DNA from: Zelonia costaricensis
Lineage: Eukaryota; Euglenozoa; Kinetoplastea; Trypanosomatida; Trypanosomatidae
Assembly: GCA_030849075.1 (NCBI GenBank)
Contig: JASAOO010003388.1
Span: 1 to 51,804, forward strand
Direction: 5' to 3'
Length of the DNA: 51,804 bases
Shown here: piece by piece, positions 31,301-42,000 of the stretch
How positions within the stretch are numbered: position 1 is the first letter of the stretch
How the letters are laid out: each line of letters opens with the position of its first letter
The notes under the pieces: model-generated
What the model saw: only the letters and a program-made list of their open reading frames with translations
What the model was told of the DNA's origin: nothing
Database searches by the model: none
Program-made: the position numbers and the translations under genes

Positions 31301-32305
31301 GAGGCCGAGGCACACCTGCACGAGGGGCTCCAGCAGGTTCGCCGACACCACGTACTTGGGCTTCAGCGTCACGAGCTGCCCCAGCGCCGTGCCGCAGTTC
31401 TCGCGTACGCGTGGGTGGTACTGCGGGCTGGCCAGCACCTGCATCAGCGCGTTCGCCAGCTCCAGCACAAGGTTGCCGTACTTCTTCACTGGCAGGTCGT
31501 TGAAGAGCTGCTCCAGCAGGTCCAGCACACTCACGCAGAGCGGCACCCGCGCCTCGGCCCCTGCGCTGCCCGTGAGGACCGCGATGCAGGCGGGCACAAG
31601 GTGCGCGAGAAAGGCGTGGCGGACGGCAGGGTGCTCGTGCAGTGCAGGCAGCAGCACCATCGCCGCCTTTACCGCCGCCGCCTGCACCACCACCTCCGCG
31701 TCGCCCAGCCCGCGCACGACCGACTCCGCTGCCAGGCCACTCAGCGCGTTCTCCTCCGCGAACACCTCACCGAAGCTGTACAGCAGCACCATCGCCAGCT
31801 CCCGCATCTCGACACGCGCGTCGTCGGCCGCCACGCGAATCGCCTGCTGCAGCTCCGGCCACCCCCCGCCGCCGTGGTTGGCGTCCGCCTTGGCAAGTCG
31901 CGTCACGACATGTGCGATGGCAAAGCGAACGGGGCGCGCCGTCTCGTTGCCCAGCTGCTGCAGGAGAACTTGACGCAGCTGATGCTGCTGCTCTGTCGCC
32001 AGCACGCGCCACAGAGAGAAAATGCGCTTGCGCAGCAGCACCGCGGCCATCTGACGCACCCCAGCCGATGCCGCGGGGGCTGCGGCGCTGTTCGCGGTAC
32101 TGCTGCTCGTGCCGTCCGCGCTGCCGCACAGGAGAGTAACGAGTTGGCCCACGTTCTGAGGCTGCCGTAGCGCCATGGTCAGCTCCGTCTCGCTGCGCCG
32201 CCGCTCCGCATTATCGACGACGTGGAGAATGTTCGAGATGACGGCGCCGAGCTCGTCGGCGGTGTAGAGCCGGCCACCGGCGGAGGCGTTCTGCGCAGTC
32301 GCCAT
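28367..32305 (-). CDS. Karyopherin beta (importin-4/Kap123-like nuclear import receptor)
   Basis: 1312 residues from the ATG at 32305, somewhat longer than the 1080-1115 usual for importin-4/Kap123/importin-5. The N-terminus has the importin-beta region: acidic/helical opening (about 37-60) and VRQMAAVLLRKRIFSLW (83-99), the family's second HEAT helix pair. The whole protein reads as tandem HEAT helices, for example the SPETMALRAQATETVGVIG and EEKSSAVYSVGVFADVLMGQL segments, the latter typical of importin-4/Kap123. Three acidic loops (about 345-375, 695-720 and 900-915) could contact basic cargo; the extra length lies in these and in Gly/Ser linkers. Family role: RanGTP-regulated nuclear import, with ribosomal proteins and histones as known cargo of Kap123/importin-4. 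Assignment to importin-4 rather than importin-5 is tentative. Confidence 0.9.
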   Translation of the reverse strand: MATAQNASAGGRLYTADELGAVISNILHVVDNAERRRSETELTMALRQPQNVGQLVTLLCGSADGTSSSTANSAAAPAASAGVRQMAAVLLRKRIFSLWRVLATEQQHQLRQVLLQQLGNETARPVRFAIAHVVTRLAKADANHGGGGWPELQQAIRVAADDARVEMRELAMVLLYSFGEVFAEENALSGLAAESVVRGLGDAEVVVQAAAVKAAMVLLPALHEHPAVRHAFLAHLVPACIAVLTGSAGAEARVPLCVSVLDLLEQLFNDLPVKKYGNLVLELANALMQVLASPQYHPRVRENCGTALGQLVTLKPKYVVSANLLEPLVQVCLGLMAEDDTISIADESSIGAGSGGAGMEDGDADSDDDDDVDMLHVTSPCMVGGRLLSALATTVASKAFTAVLLPYVSRVTDAPASVDARTRKAAMIALACLAEGHSSYLRRRVGYVLTVTQGFLGDAEAVPREAAALALSYFCAHLQPEILLHHDELLPMVVPLLQDPNDLVRRRVAQALDTLCENLQENMDRYVPTVLPAIMAAIPISSLETQCRLCGVLSSVGMTHSAEFASRGPALLEVLRQPFTLSSPETMALRAQATETVGVIGAAMGRDAFAAYFPVFMHEVVANLHTRHAGVREQSFGFLANMCELFREDFAPYLNDSVHCALETIAEDRATYKNKHLLASDTGVAAFAAWKDEDGGAVQSGSDGEGADDEDEDGGDDAEEIHLRVRTADVEEKSSAVYSVGVFADVLMGQLGEAQTAACWEALTSLDSHYYPNIRSNALIALAKLAKASAGIPAAEMQARSRAAIVPAGAPSPPSGAVMGAVQDVLPLPVRDRVDELLSLLLRTIEDEDRERDVVSAACESISILMEYFGTQCAIDGPDAVLRDVVQLLRGTMLCQRPDSSDDEDDSEDDDGSGAIAGNMSYEQYALQQQQQGGSGGAGGAKADKAYLRQGKDPFFRRADEAAEAQASAIVAAMAQHERAGLSASGPPTGPLPTAAELPPWHTLVSPDLVTQGVHLAEDHDEVVLEAAAEMLESVAKAYGPMLQPYLPFLVPLLAMHADVSTRPPEGLVMGVGTLAAVLQAYAGVNPSSGSGGESSNAAAAAAPMSSASAERLLAPYVESAVQLSFAVMAGTDESTARANSAYLLRILVEGCPAYFTQQPAAVPQCLQALWGVVGNEHDEIPEAVDNAVSATCSFVRCLPLSQLPVDQVLPALMAHLPMKMDKAENANAIRTLCYLLQAHHDACAEAATRWLPSVVIAVANVLAASTVEAAEKAQLVQQGAAVFAQAHPQVWQQVTQALAADQRAALQAYQL

Positions 32306-32398
32306 CGCGGCACCGAAAAGGACACAGGTGTTGTAGAGGGGAAGGGCGGAGTTACTTGCGTGTGTATGTGTCTGTTTAAATGCGGCCCGTGTGCTCAG

Positions 32399-32427
32399 CT
32401 AACGTAAGAACAGGAGGGGGGAGTGAT
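32399..32427 (-). promoter_or_regulatory. Candidate spliced-leader acceptor for the karyopherin
   Basis: On the minus strand a CT-rich tract (32427 to about 32402) is followed by AG at 32400-32399, which would give a 5' UTR of about 93 bases before the ATG at 32305. Inferred from pattern. Confidence 0.45.
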
Positions 32428-32856
32428 GTGCTCTCCGCGCTCTCCGGCTACGCACGTGTGTGTGTGTATGTGTGTACGTGTGTGTTAAAGACGAGAGTTC
32501 AGAGTGATCCAGGCTCAGATGTCTTGAAACCGCGGCAGGAGCGACATCAAGCACTGCGCGCTCGAGGTGATGGGTGCGGACGAGACGCAGAACACAGCCT
32601 TCAAGCGTGAACGACTCTCTTGTGTGCACCCGTGCACAGAGTCGCCGCCTCGGCACCACCACAACTGCCCGGCATCCACTGCGTCTGCGACACCGCGGGG
32701 GGGGGGGGGTTAGCAGCTGCAGCCAACACCAACGCGCTACCGCCGTAGTTGTCTGCCGACGTCGACAACACAGTGGAGTTGACAAGACCCTTAAATGCCA
32801 TCGTGGGTGCTCCGGGGCTGCATTTTCTTTCCTGTTCTTTGAGTTCTCTTCATGCA

Positions 32857-32860
<4 letters not shown>

Positions 32861-32889
<29 letters not shown>
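32861..32889. repeat. (GT)14 microsatellite
   Basis: A pure GT run lies about 165 bases past the VPS18 stop codon, probably in the VPS18 3' UTR. Confidence 0.9.
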
Positions 32890-32897
<8 letters not shown>

Positions 32898-33051
32898 GGA
32901 GAGAGAGCAGGCGGCGAAACGGACAGACGCCGGAGGTGACGTGCATGGTCACGTGCACCCGCTTCCCCCCCCCCTCTCCTCACTCCCCCCGCCCCCTTTC
33001 CACGCGGTGATCATGAAGGCTTACTCACTCGTCCACACCTTTTTCTTGCCC

Positions 33052-36000
33052 TCAACGCAGAGTTACGCGGGGACGCGGCTGCCGCACCTCGTCGCCGATG
33101 AGCGGGACACTCAGTGGGGTGTCGAGGAGGCGGTGCAGCCGTCCACGTGCGCAGAGCAGGCACTCCTTAACATCTGCCGCACCCCGCGCCGCTCGGGTGT
33201 GGGCGTTGCCGCGAACACCGTCGGTACTCTCGCGGAGTGCCGACGCCGGAGTGGGGCGAGGCAGCGGCGGCCGCGCCTGGTGATAGCACGCGGCGTGAAT
33301 CAAGTGTCGGCACCGCGGGTACATGATGAAAGGCCGCGCCAGCGCCGGCTGCCCGCACACGACGCACCGCTCGTCCACCTGCAACGTCAGCGGCGCGTGG
33401 GCCATGGCGCTCAGCTCGCGGTGCAGGACGCGCGTGTCGCGGCCCAGCGCTGCCGTGTTGGCGCGCAGACCGCGCATCGTGCGCGCTAGCTCCTGCACGG
33501 CCGCCAGCAGCTGCTCCTGAAGCTCCGCCATGAAGAGGTGGTCGGGCAGCTCCGGCAGCACGTCGGTCAGGTTGAAGTGATCACCGCCACTGCGGAGGCT
33601 GAGTTGCAGGGCGGTCTGCGCGCCGAGCTTGTCACCGACGGCGTCGCCGCTCGCGTAGATGAGGTGGCGAGCCACCAACATCCACAGGGCCCGCCGCGAC
33701 CACCGCACCGCTTGCTGCTGCGTGTAGGCCACGTCGCCGGCGTACCCGGCGTCGTCGCTTGGTGAGCCGGTCAGCGCAGCGGCGGCCCCACCAGAGGCAT
33801 CACCTCCAACCGCGGCGCTTGTTGCGCTGAAGCCCCCGAGCCCCTCGCGCACCCGCGCCGCACGCTCCCGCTGCACGTCACGGTCATGCAGAAGCCGCAG
33901 CAGCCGCACCGCGAGCCGCAGGCCGGCCTCCCCGCCGACGCCGTGCAGTGCGAGCTCCACCGCGTCTCGGTGGCAGCCCAACGCGAGGTACACCCACACA
34001 CACCCGACCCAGCGCCGCCGCGCCGCACACAGGCGCCACACGTGCAGCAGGTGGTACGGCACGGTGGCGGTGATGTCGGCCACAGCAGCCGCAGGCTCCG
34101 CCTTGGCCGCGTCCAGCGAACGCAAATGCTGCAACGCGACGCGTTCGGCGAAGCCCTGCAAGTCCGCCTCCGCCCCATCCCGCGCCAGCACCCCGGCGTA
34201 CGCGACCAGGAGCGCGGGCGCGTCCGCGGCAGTCGCGCTGCCACCACCAGCCCACCGCGCGACGGCGCCGTCGGCAACGGCGCCGAGGTAGGAGAGGGCC
34301 GCGTTCTGCGTGGCGGGCTGGAGGAGTGCCGTGGCGGACCGCACGTCCGCCTCCGTGGGGTTGCGTGCGTCGTGTGCAGAGCTGCTCGCGCTGAGCGGTG
34401 CCGATGCAGCTGCTGCTTGTGCAAGGGCCGCCGCGACGACCTCTGGCGTGAGCCCAGGGACGAAGAGCGCGTGGGTGCCCGCCTCGGAGCGTGTCCCGGC
34501 TGAGCTTGCCGGCCCGTCCGCCGCGATCAGCGCGTCCAGCTGGCTGTCGAAGGACGCGGTTGGAGCGCTGTCGCTGACAGGCGTGGACGCGCTCGAGCGA
34601 GTGAGCGTGGTGCTGGTGCTGGCAAAGGCGTGGTGGTCGAGCGGCGGGGCGCGCGCGTCGTCGGGCAGATGGCCCAGCACCAGCCGGCGTGTCGCGGCCG
34701 CAGTCGCCGTCGCGGAGGCCGCCACCGGTGGTGGAGCCCCCACAGCGCTGAAGAGCCCGTGCCGCTCGCTGAACACCGCAGCAGTTGCGTGCGGCCGTGC
34801 CGCAGGGAACTCCGCGACTGCCGCTGTCAGCGGGGTGGGGAGCTGGATGTCCTCGTCGACGCTGCCCGGCTCGCTCAGCTCGTCAGCGGAGCCCCACTGC
34901 AGCGACATGACGGGAGACAAGTTTGCCGCGGTGGAGTGGGGTGCAGTGCCGATGGCGGCTGCGGCATCAGCCGCTTCTTCTCCCGTCGCTTCCACAAGTG
35001 CGGCAGGCGGCGGGGATGGTGGCGGCGACGGCGCCGGCGCCGGTGCGCGGGTGTCGTGCACGGAGCGGGCGAGCTGGGGTCTGCCGGACGTGGACGCGAA
35101 GTCGATAGGGGCCGAGGAGGAGGCGGAGGAGGAGGGGGAAGGTGAAGCGACCTTCTCAAGCGCGACCCTGCCCTCCTGCGCGACTCCCTCGTCGTCCGAC
35201 CCGTCCTCGCCACGCGTGGCCGTGTCGGTATTGCTGCCTCGCGCGTCGCCATGCATCGGCGAAGACAGGCCACGGTGGCGCCGGCCACTGCCGCGTACTT
35301 TTCGGTGTTGCTGTGCTGCAGACGGCACAGCACGCGCGGCGGCAGCAGCGGCGTCGCGTGCCAGCTCGAGCGCGCGCAGCACCACCGCCACGTCCTTGTT
35401 CACTTCAAAGTCGCTCTCGTTGTCGCGCCTCGTGTAGGTCAGCAGCGCCGGCAGCAACCGATGCGGCGACAGGGCCGCCCCGGCAGCGGCGTGCTGCTCA
35501 AGCAGCGCTCGAAGAACGCTCTCGACAAGTCGACAGGGGTAGCAGCGCAGCAACACGGGGCTGACGCGGGCGATGAGGGATGCGAGGGCACGCGGCGACA
35601 TCGCGGACGAGAGCGGACGCGCATCAACCCCGATGGTCGAGTTGGCGGCTGCGTCCAGGACAGACAGGAGCTGCGCCCCCGCCGGCTCCTGCGTCACCTC
35701 CGCCGCAGGCGCAGCCGCCGGGGCGTTGCCGCGCACCAGGGCACGCAGCAGCGCGCGGGTCTCTGGTGCCCGCGTCGTCGGGTCCGCCAGCAGCGCCTCC
35801 AGCCGCACCACCCCTGCGTACTGCCGCTCTTGGCGCAGGACAAGGTTCACGACGCTCTCGCCCGGCATGCCGAGCAGCTCCGCCGCGAGTACCGCCTCCG
35901 GCGCGGACGCGAGTCGCTGCAGCAGCGGCTTCGACACGACGGCCCAGTCCACAAAGCGACCATATCGAAGCAGCGTGTCCTCGAGCAGCGCCTGGGGAGC

Positions 36001-39000
36001 GTCGAGGTGGTGTCGTTGCCGAATCCAGTCCACCCGCGTCAGGTCCACCGCTGCCTCGCCGGCGAGGCTCGCGCCGAGTGCGGTGCGGCGGTCCTTGCGC
36101 CCTTCACTCCGTGACACCCGCGCCCGCGCCGCGCTGCACGCCTCGAGCTCCAGCGACACGAGCCACGTCGTCAGCACCGACACCTGCAACCCGTGCCCGC
36201 CGAGCCCACCCGCCGACCGCTCCAGCGACCGCAGGCGCAGGCGGAGAAAAACAAGAAGCGGCTCAAGTGCGCCGCACTCCCGGAACGCGCGCACGAGCTC
36301 CAGCAGAATTGTGGTGGTCGGTGTTGGGCCGCGCGGCGACGCCTTACCCAACTGCACAGCAGCCTCGGTGAAGCGCCGGGAGGTCAGCAGGTAGCCGCCA
36401 TACGCGTGCCGCACCACATCACACAGCTCCGCATCCTCCGCCGCCATCCATCGCACTTCCGCGTCCGCCTTCCCTGTGTGCCCTGTGGCGGTCCGGGCTC
36501 GACTCGCCGTCGCACGGGACACGGCCGCGCCGGCGCAGACCGCGAACGCCATCTCGAAGAGGTGATCGACGCTGTAGTAGTCCGCGCCGACCGGTGACTG
36601 TAGCAGCAGGCACGCCACGGCAGGCTGCGATGTAGGCGAGAGCGGCACGAGCCCCACCGCGCCGGGCAGTACGCCGAAGCCGGGGATGTTGACTGCACGC
36701 ACCTGCGTCGACGGAAGCGGTGGCAGCGAGGGGACGGCAACAGCATCACCAGCACCACCACCAGCAGCAGCAGCAAGCGGCTTTTGGGCTAACGGCCCCC
36801 ACGCGTCGCCCAGCCGCACCGCTCGTTGCACCATGAGGTGCAGAAGAGGGTTGGCGCGGAGAAAGGTGAGCAGCTCGCGGTCCTCGACACCGCTGGACGG
36901 CACGACAGCGGCCACCGCCGCCGCGCACGGGTCCCCTCCTGCCGTGCCGTGCCGCGTACTGCGCCGTATCGCGACGTGTGGGTACCCGCGCCTCACCGAG
37001 GCAACGGCTGCGGCGGCAGCGGAGAGGGACGAGACTGACACCGTTGCCGCGCCTCCACCGCTGCGATGCGTGAAGCTGCCGTCGTGGGGCGCAGCGGCGG
37101 GGGCACCGGCAGCAGCCGCAAGCGCCGTGAAGGAGTGCGAGGGCGCCGGTGGCGCCGCGCTCCAGGGGCGATGCTGCGGCACTCGTCGCAGCCCGACGCT
37201 GACGATGCGGTGGCTGTCGTCGTCGCTGCGTGTCGTGGTGGTGGTGGTGGTCGCGCTGGAGTCCAGCGGACTGGCGCGCGCTCGCAGCTCCACACCATCA
37301 ACGCCGCTGCCATCGCCGTGGTCGCTGCCACCGAGGCGGTTGGGGTTCGTGTCCTGCACCTCGAGCTGCAGCGCCGACAGCGCGATGACTGGGCTCCTCG
37401 CCGCGTGCTGCGCGTCGTCGTGTGACACGGCGAGCCGCGGGCTGTCAAAGCACCGAGTGTCCTGCAGGTCGGGCACGAACGTGGCGGACGCCAAAGTTAT
37501 ACCCGCCGACACAACGACCCGCTCCGGCGCCGTCGCCGCTGCCGCTGTGCGAGCACGCGGGGTCTGGCGGAAGCGCATCGGCGTGCCACTGGAGCTCCCG
37601 CTGGCGCCATCGCGAAGCGGCGTCGACAGCGCCGTCTCTGCCCTCTCCACCGCATCATCCCGCTCGTCGCCGCCCGCACGGATCACCGCCGCGTCTGCGC
37701 GCAGGCACCCACGCAGTCGCACCTCGTAGGCAAGTGAGGACGGCACCACCACCGCCACCTGTGCTGCTGCGGCGGCGGCGGCAGCGGATAAGAGAGCCGC
37801 TGTCGCGGTCGTCGCGGAAGCATCACCGTCGAGCCACGCCCGACTCTGCCCAGGCGACGCGGAGATGGACGGCGACCTTGTGGCAGCGGTCGCTGCCCTG
37901 CCTCGGCGAGCGGCCGCCGCCAGCAGCTGCAGCACAAACACGCGGCGGCCAGCGGCGCTCGTGAAAGGGGACGGCGTCTGCAGGCGCGCGATGCGGGCGC
38001 GACTGGCGACGTAGAACATCTCTGGAGACGCGGGGTCCGCCAGGGCTGTGAAGAGAGGTCCAGGCCGCGGAGGGGCGGCCGCCGCCCCCGCCGTGGCCAA
38101 CACCCCACTGGTTGATGCCGCTGGTGGTCGCCGGCGCGGTGGCCAGGCTGCGTGGTACACCAGTGCACGCCGCCAAGACTGCGCCGCCTCCTCCACGGGC
38201 AGCACCGCCGCGTGCGCGAAGACGTACACGCCAGCCGTCGTCGTGCACATGATGTGGCTGTAGCTCACCGACACACTCACGACCACCTCATCCTCCTCCA
38301 CAGCTCCAGCTTCCTCGAGCTGAGCGGCACACGCTTGAGCCGCGGTCGGCAGCGCTGCGGTTGCCTGCCACGACGCACGACGCGCGGCGGTGGTGCGGCG
38401 GCGGCCGCCGCGGCCCGTCTCCCACCCACCGCGCGCCACGTCTGCTGCCGGGCTCGGTTCCGCTGGTGGGGTGGCGTGATGCCGACGCGTGGAGGAGTGA
38501 GTGCTGCTCGATGGCGAAGAAGCCGCATCCCCGGGGCGCAGGCGGGCCTGAAGCGGCGAAGCAGCAGAAGCAGCTGACGATGCGGATGACGCAGCGGCGA
38601 TGCGTAGAGCCGACTCGACCGGGGTTGCGAAGAGAAGGGGCGAGCGCTTGGCGTAGGCCGTGGCGAGGGCGCACAGCCGCCGCCGCATCTCCGCATCCAT
38701 GTCACCGCGAGCCAGCGCGTCATCCAGCAGCGGCACCGCCACGACCCGCACCCCTCCCCGACGGCTGTCGGTGCTGCTGGCACGCGTGCCGGCAGCGGCG
38801 GCATCGCGCAGCGCGAGGCGGCCGGTCCACGGGAACTGCAGGGCGGTGTGCAACAGCGCCGCATCCGCCCCCGCACCACTGCCGTCGTCGCGGCCTCCGC
38901 CGCCGACGCTCTGGCCGCTGCACCGCTCCACAACCGCGCCGTCCGTGGCGCGCACCGCGCAGCGGAGGTACGTCAGCTGCTGACTGGTGCCCCCGTTCTC

Positions 39001-42000
39001 CCCGGCATCCCCACGGTCGCCTTTCCCGTCGTTGGGTCCTCCTGCGCCGGCTGGCACCCGCGTGAGCTGCAGCTGCAGCAGTCGCTGGAGTGACTGCAGG
39101 CATGTGTTGAGGTTCACGATCGACAACAGAGCGATGGGCAGCAGCACGGTCGAAGGCAGCGAGGGCGGCGGCGGCGTCGAGGCGGAGCGGGCGCGCGCGG
39201 CCGGGTTCACCTCTGCGTCCAGAGGGTGCGAGTGTGCGGACCGAGCAGACGCTCCCTGCCCCTCCGCCCCAGCCCACGCGTTGAAGTCCTGCGTCGCGCG
39301 TACGGCGCCGTCGAGCAAGTCGCGGAGGCCGGAGTCGAGCGCAGAGTCGCCTCGCTGCGACTCCGTTGCGCGCCGCACGCTGTCTCGCACGAGCTGGTGC
39401 ACCATCGACCCCACCTCGAGCCCGCCACCGCCGCACAGCACCACGCCCTGAACCAGCACCGCCCCGTACTGCCAGTAGAAGACCGCCGGCAGCGCCGCGG
39501 GCGGCACGGCGGCCCCGCCGTCGCTGTCCAGGAGGTGCCGTGAGGTCGGCGCGGGTAGGACGAGGTGCACCGTCCCGCGCGTCTGGTCTGTTGCGGGGAA
39601 GGGGGAGGCGGCGGACGGTGAGAGTGGGTGTCGGGGCAGTGGCGGTGGCTGTAGTGGGGATGCAGCGCGGGGCCGAGGCGCGGCGTTCGTCTCGATCGCG
39701 GTGCCGCCGGGTGCCGCCGTGGGCGCCTCCTCCTCATGGGACTCCGCTGCCGCTTGTACACGGGACGGCGGCCAGCGGTGCGGCGGCGACGAACGCGTAG
39801 TCCCGCCCGCGCTGCCCTCGCTCAAGGCCGCCGGTTCTACCGTCAAGTAGTTGTGGAGCGCATCGGCGTGAAAGACGGGGCTCGCGGCGTGTCCGGCGGC
39901 GCCACGATGCGCGTGCCCGTCAGCGGACTCGCGGTGCATGTACGCCGCGAAGGCGTCCTCCACGTTGCCGGTCAAGCGAGGCGGCACCCGCGACACCACG
40001 TCGTCCCCGCTGCAGTTGGCCAGAGATGTCGGTGTCGGCGGCTGCGCGGATGATGGTGGCGTGCTGAAGACGTAGAGGCGACTGCGCAACGACACGAGCA
40101 CCACCCACCGACACGGCAGCGCGCCATCTCCGTCGGTGATGGGGCACCGCCGAGGGTGCTGGCACCGTCGCGGCAGTGGAGGTGATGCGGCGGCGCTGGC
40201 CTGATCGGGTGCGCCCGCGCAGGCGGGGCGCGGGGGTTGCGCCTGCGGCGGCCGCTCGTCCTCCTCGTCGGCGCAGAGGAAGTGCGGAGTGTGGGCATAC
40301 GTGGGAAATGAAGCGGAGGCCGCATCGCGCTCGTCCACACCACTCCCGCGCTCTGCAGCGCCGCTGCTCGACGGTGCCGCCACTGGGCCCGACGCACTGA
40401 CGTTGCCGGCGCCGACAGCCCGGCCCGCTGAGCGGTCGATCGCCGGCACGAGTGGCGGCGGCCGGGTGCGTAGCGCGGCGACGCTGTCGATGGGCACGAC
40501 GGCGAGGGCGCTGGGAAAGCGGAAAGCGATGCGTGCCTCCTGCGCACCACCACGAGTGAGTCGTGCGGCGACCAGCACGCCCCCACTCGCCGCGCCAATC
40601 AGCACCTCAGCGTCTGGACACATGGCCTCCCACTGCCACTGCCGCGTGCTCGTGTCTGCTTCTGCCGACATCGCCGGCTCCGACGCCTCGGCGGGGAGAC
40701 ACCGACACCAACCCACGCAGGATGGCGTGACGAGCGCGCCCTGCGCCGCTGCGTTGCCGCCCTCGTGCGCCCCTCGCGATGCCCCCCTCGGCGGTGCTGA
40801 CATGCGCAGGGTCAGGCTGAACCCTCGCGGCCGTGCAGCAGCAGCGGCTTGCGCCGCGTCACGACCATCCAGGTTGGCGCTGGACGCGTCTTCGCTCGCG
40901 TCCTGCGAGTTGCGGCGACTCCACCGCAGCCATCGGCGCGCGGCGGCCCGCCACTCGCGATGGCGCTGCTGGCGACGACGCGGCGCATCAGCGCCGTCCT
41001 CGCCCGCCTCGTCCGCCGCAAGTGGCCCTGCGCCTGCATCCGTTTTCGCGCCCCCGCTCCCTGCGGCCTCCGCTGTGGCAGAGCCGCGGCGGGGGATGCA
41101 GTAGTACACGCACGCGCCGGAGGCAAAGACGAGGACGCAGTAGTGCCCGGTCGGGTCGATCCAGGCGTGTGCCACAGTGTCGTCGACGGCGACGATGCAG
41201 GCGTCGATCTTCATCTTGGTGTTGTGGCTGCGACTGTGTTCGTTCGGCGGCGTCGAGGTGGCGGGCTCCGCCACGCTGCCCTCCGCGGACGCGCCAGGTG
41301 GTGCATCTCTCGACTCTGCGGCCGTCACGCAGCCGGTGGCCGAGTACGTCGTGCCGCCCAACACGCACGAGGAGATCGGAATGGCGTTGAGCTGATCAAA
41401 CACGTAGAGGGTCTGCGGCACGCGGGCCGTGACGACGGCAAACACCTCCGCGGCGGCCACGACGTGGGCCAGCGGGTCCGTGCGTGTGTTTAGAGGGCAC
41501 AGCACCGACTCCTCCTGGGCACCGAGGCGGGACGGCAGCGTCTGGAAGGCATCGCGCACCGCCTGCGCACGCCGCGCCGCGCTGCCGGCGCCGCCATCAC
41601 CGTGGCCCGCACCAGCAGCCGCAGCGCCGTGACGGCCGCGCGTGAACCAGGCGAGGCTCGCGTCGAGGTCGACCCCGTCGTCGCCGTCGGCGTCGCTGTC
41701 GCTGGCACCTGCGTGCAGGTGCACGCTGCCGGCATCGACGTCGTCCAGCACTCCGCGCAAGGGCCGCTCCGCAGCGAAGCTCGGGTGCGGTGAACTGTGT
41801 GCCCTCAAACCGCCGTCCTCGCGCCGCTGGCCGTGATGCAGCGCGTCGAGGCACTCCGCAGTGCTCCCGCTCGCGGCGGGGTCAGACGAAAGGGTGCGAT
41901 GGGCCAGCCGATCCAGCAGATTCCCGCAGGCGCGTTGCCGTGCCTCCCGCTGCACGGCCTCCACCGAGGGGGAGCCGCTCGCACGTGGCTCGTCGACGTG

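Larger units (their letters stand above)
32306..33051. other. 0.75 kb intergenic region between VPS18 and the karyopherin
   Basis: No gene was seen. It contains a TG-rich run at 32456-32484, G13 at 32697-32709 and (GT)14 at 32861-32889. A pyrimidine-rich stretch on the plus strand (about 32961-33003) lies immediately after the VPS18 stop, so the transcript is purine-rich there. Confidence 0.65.
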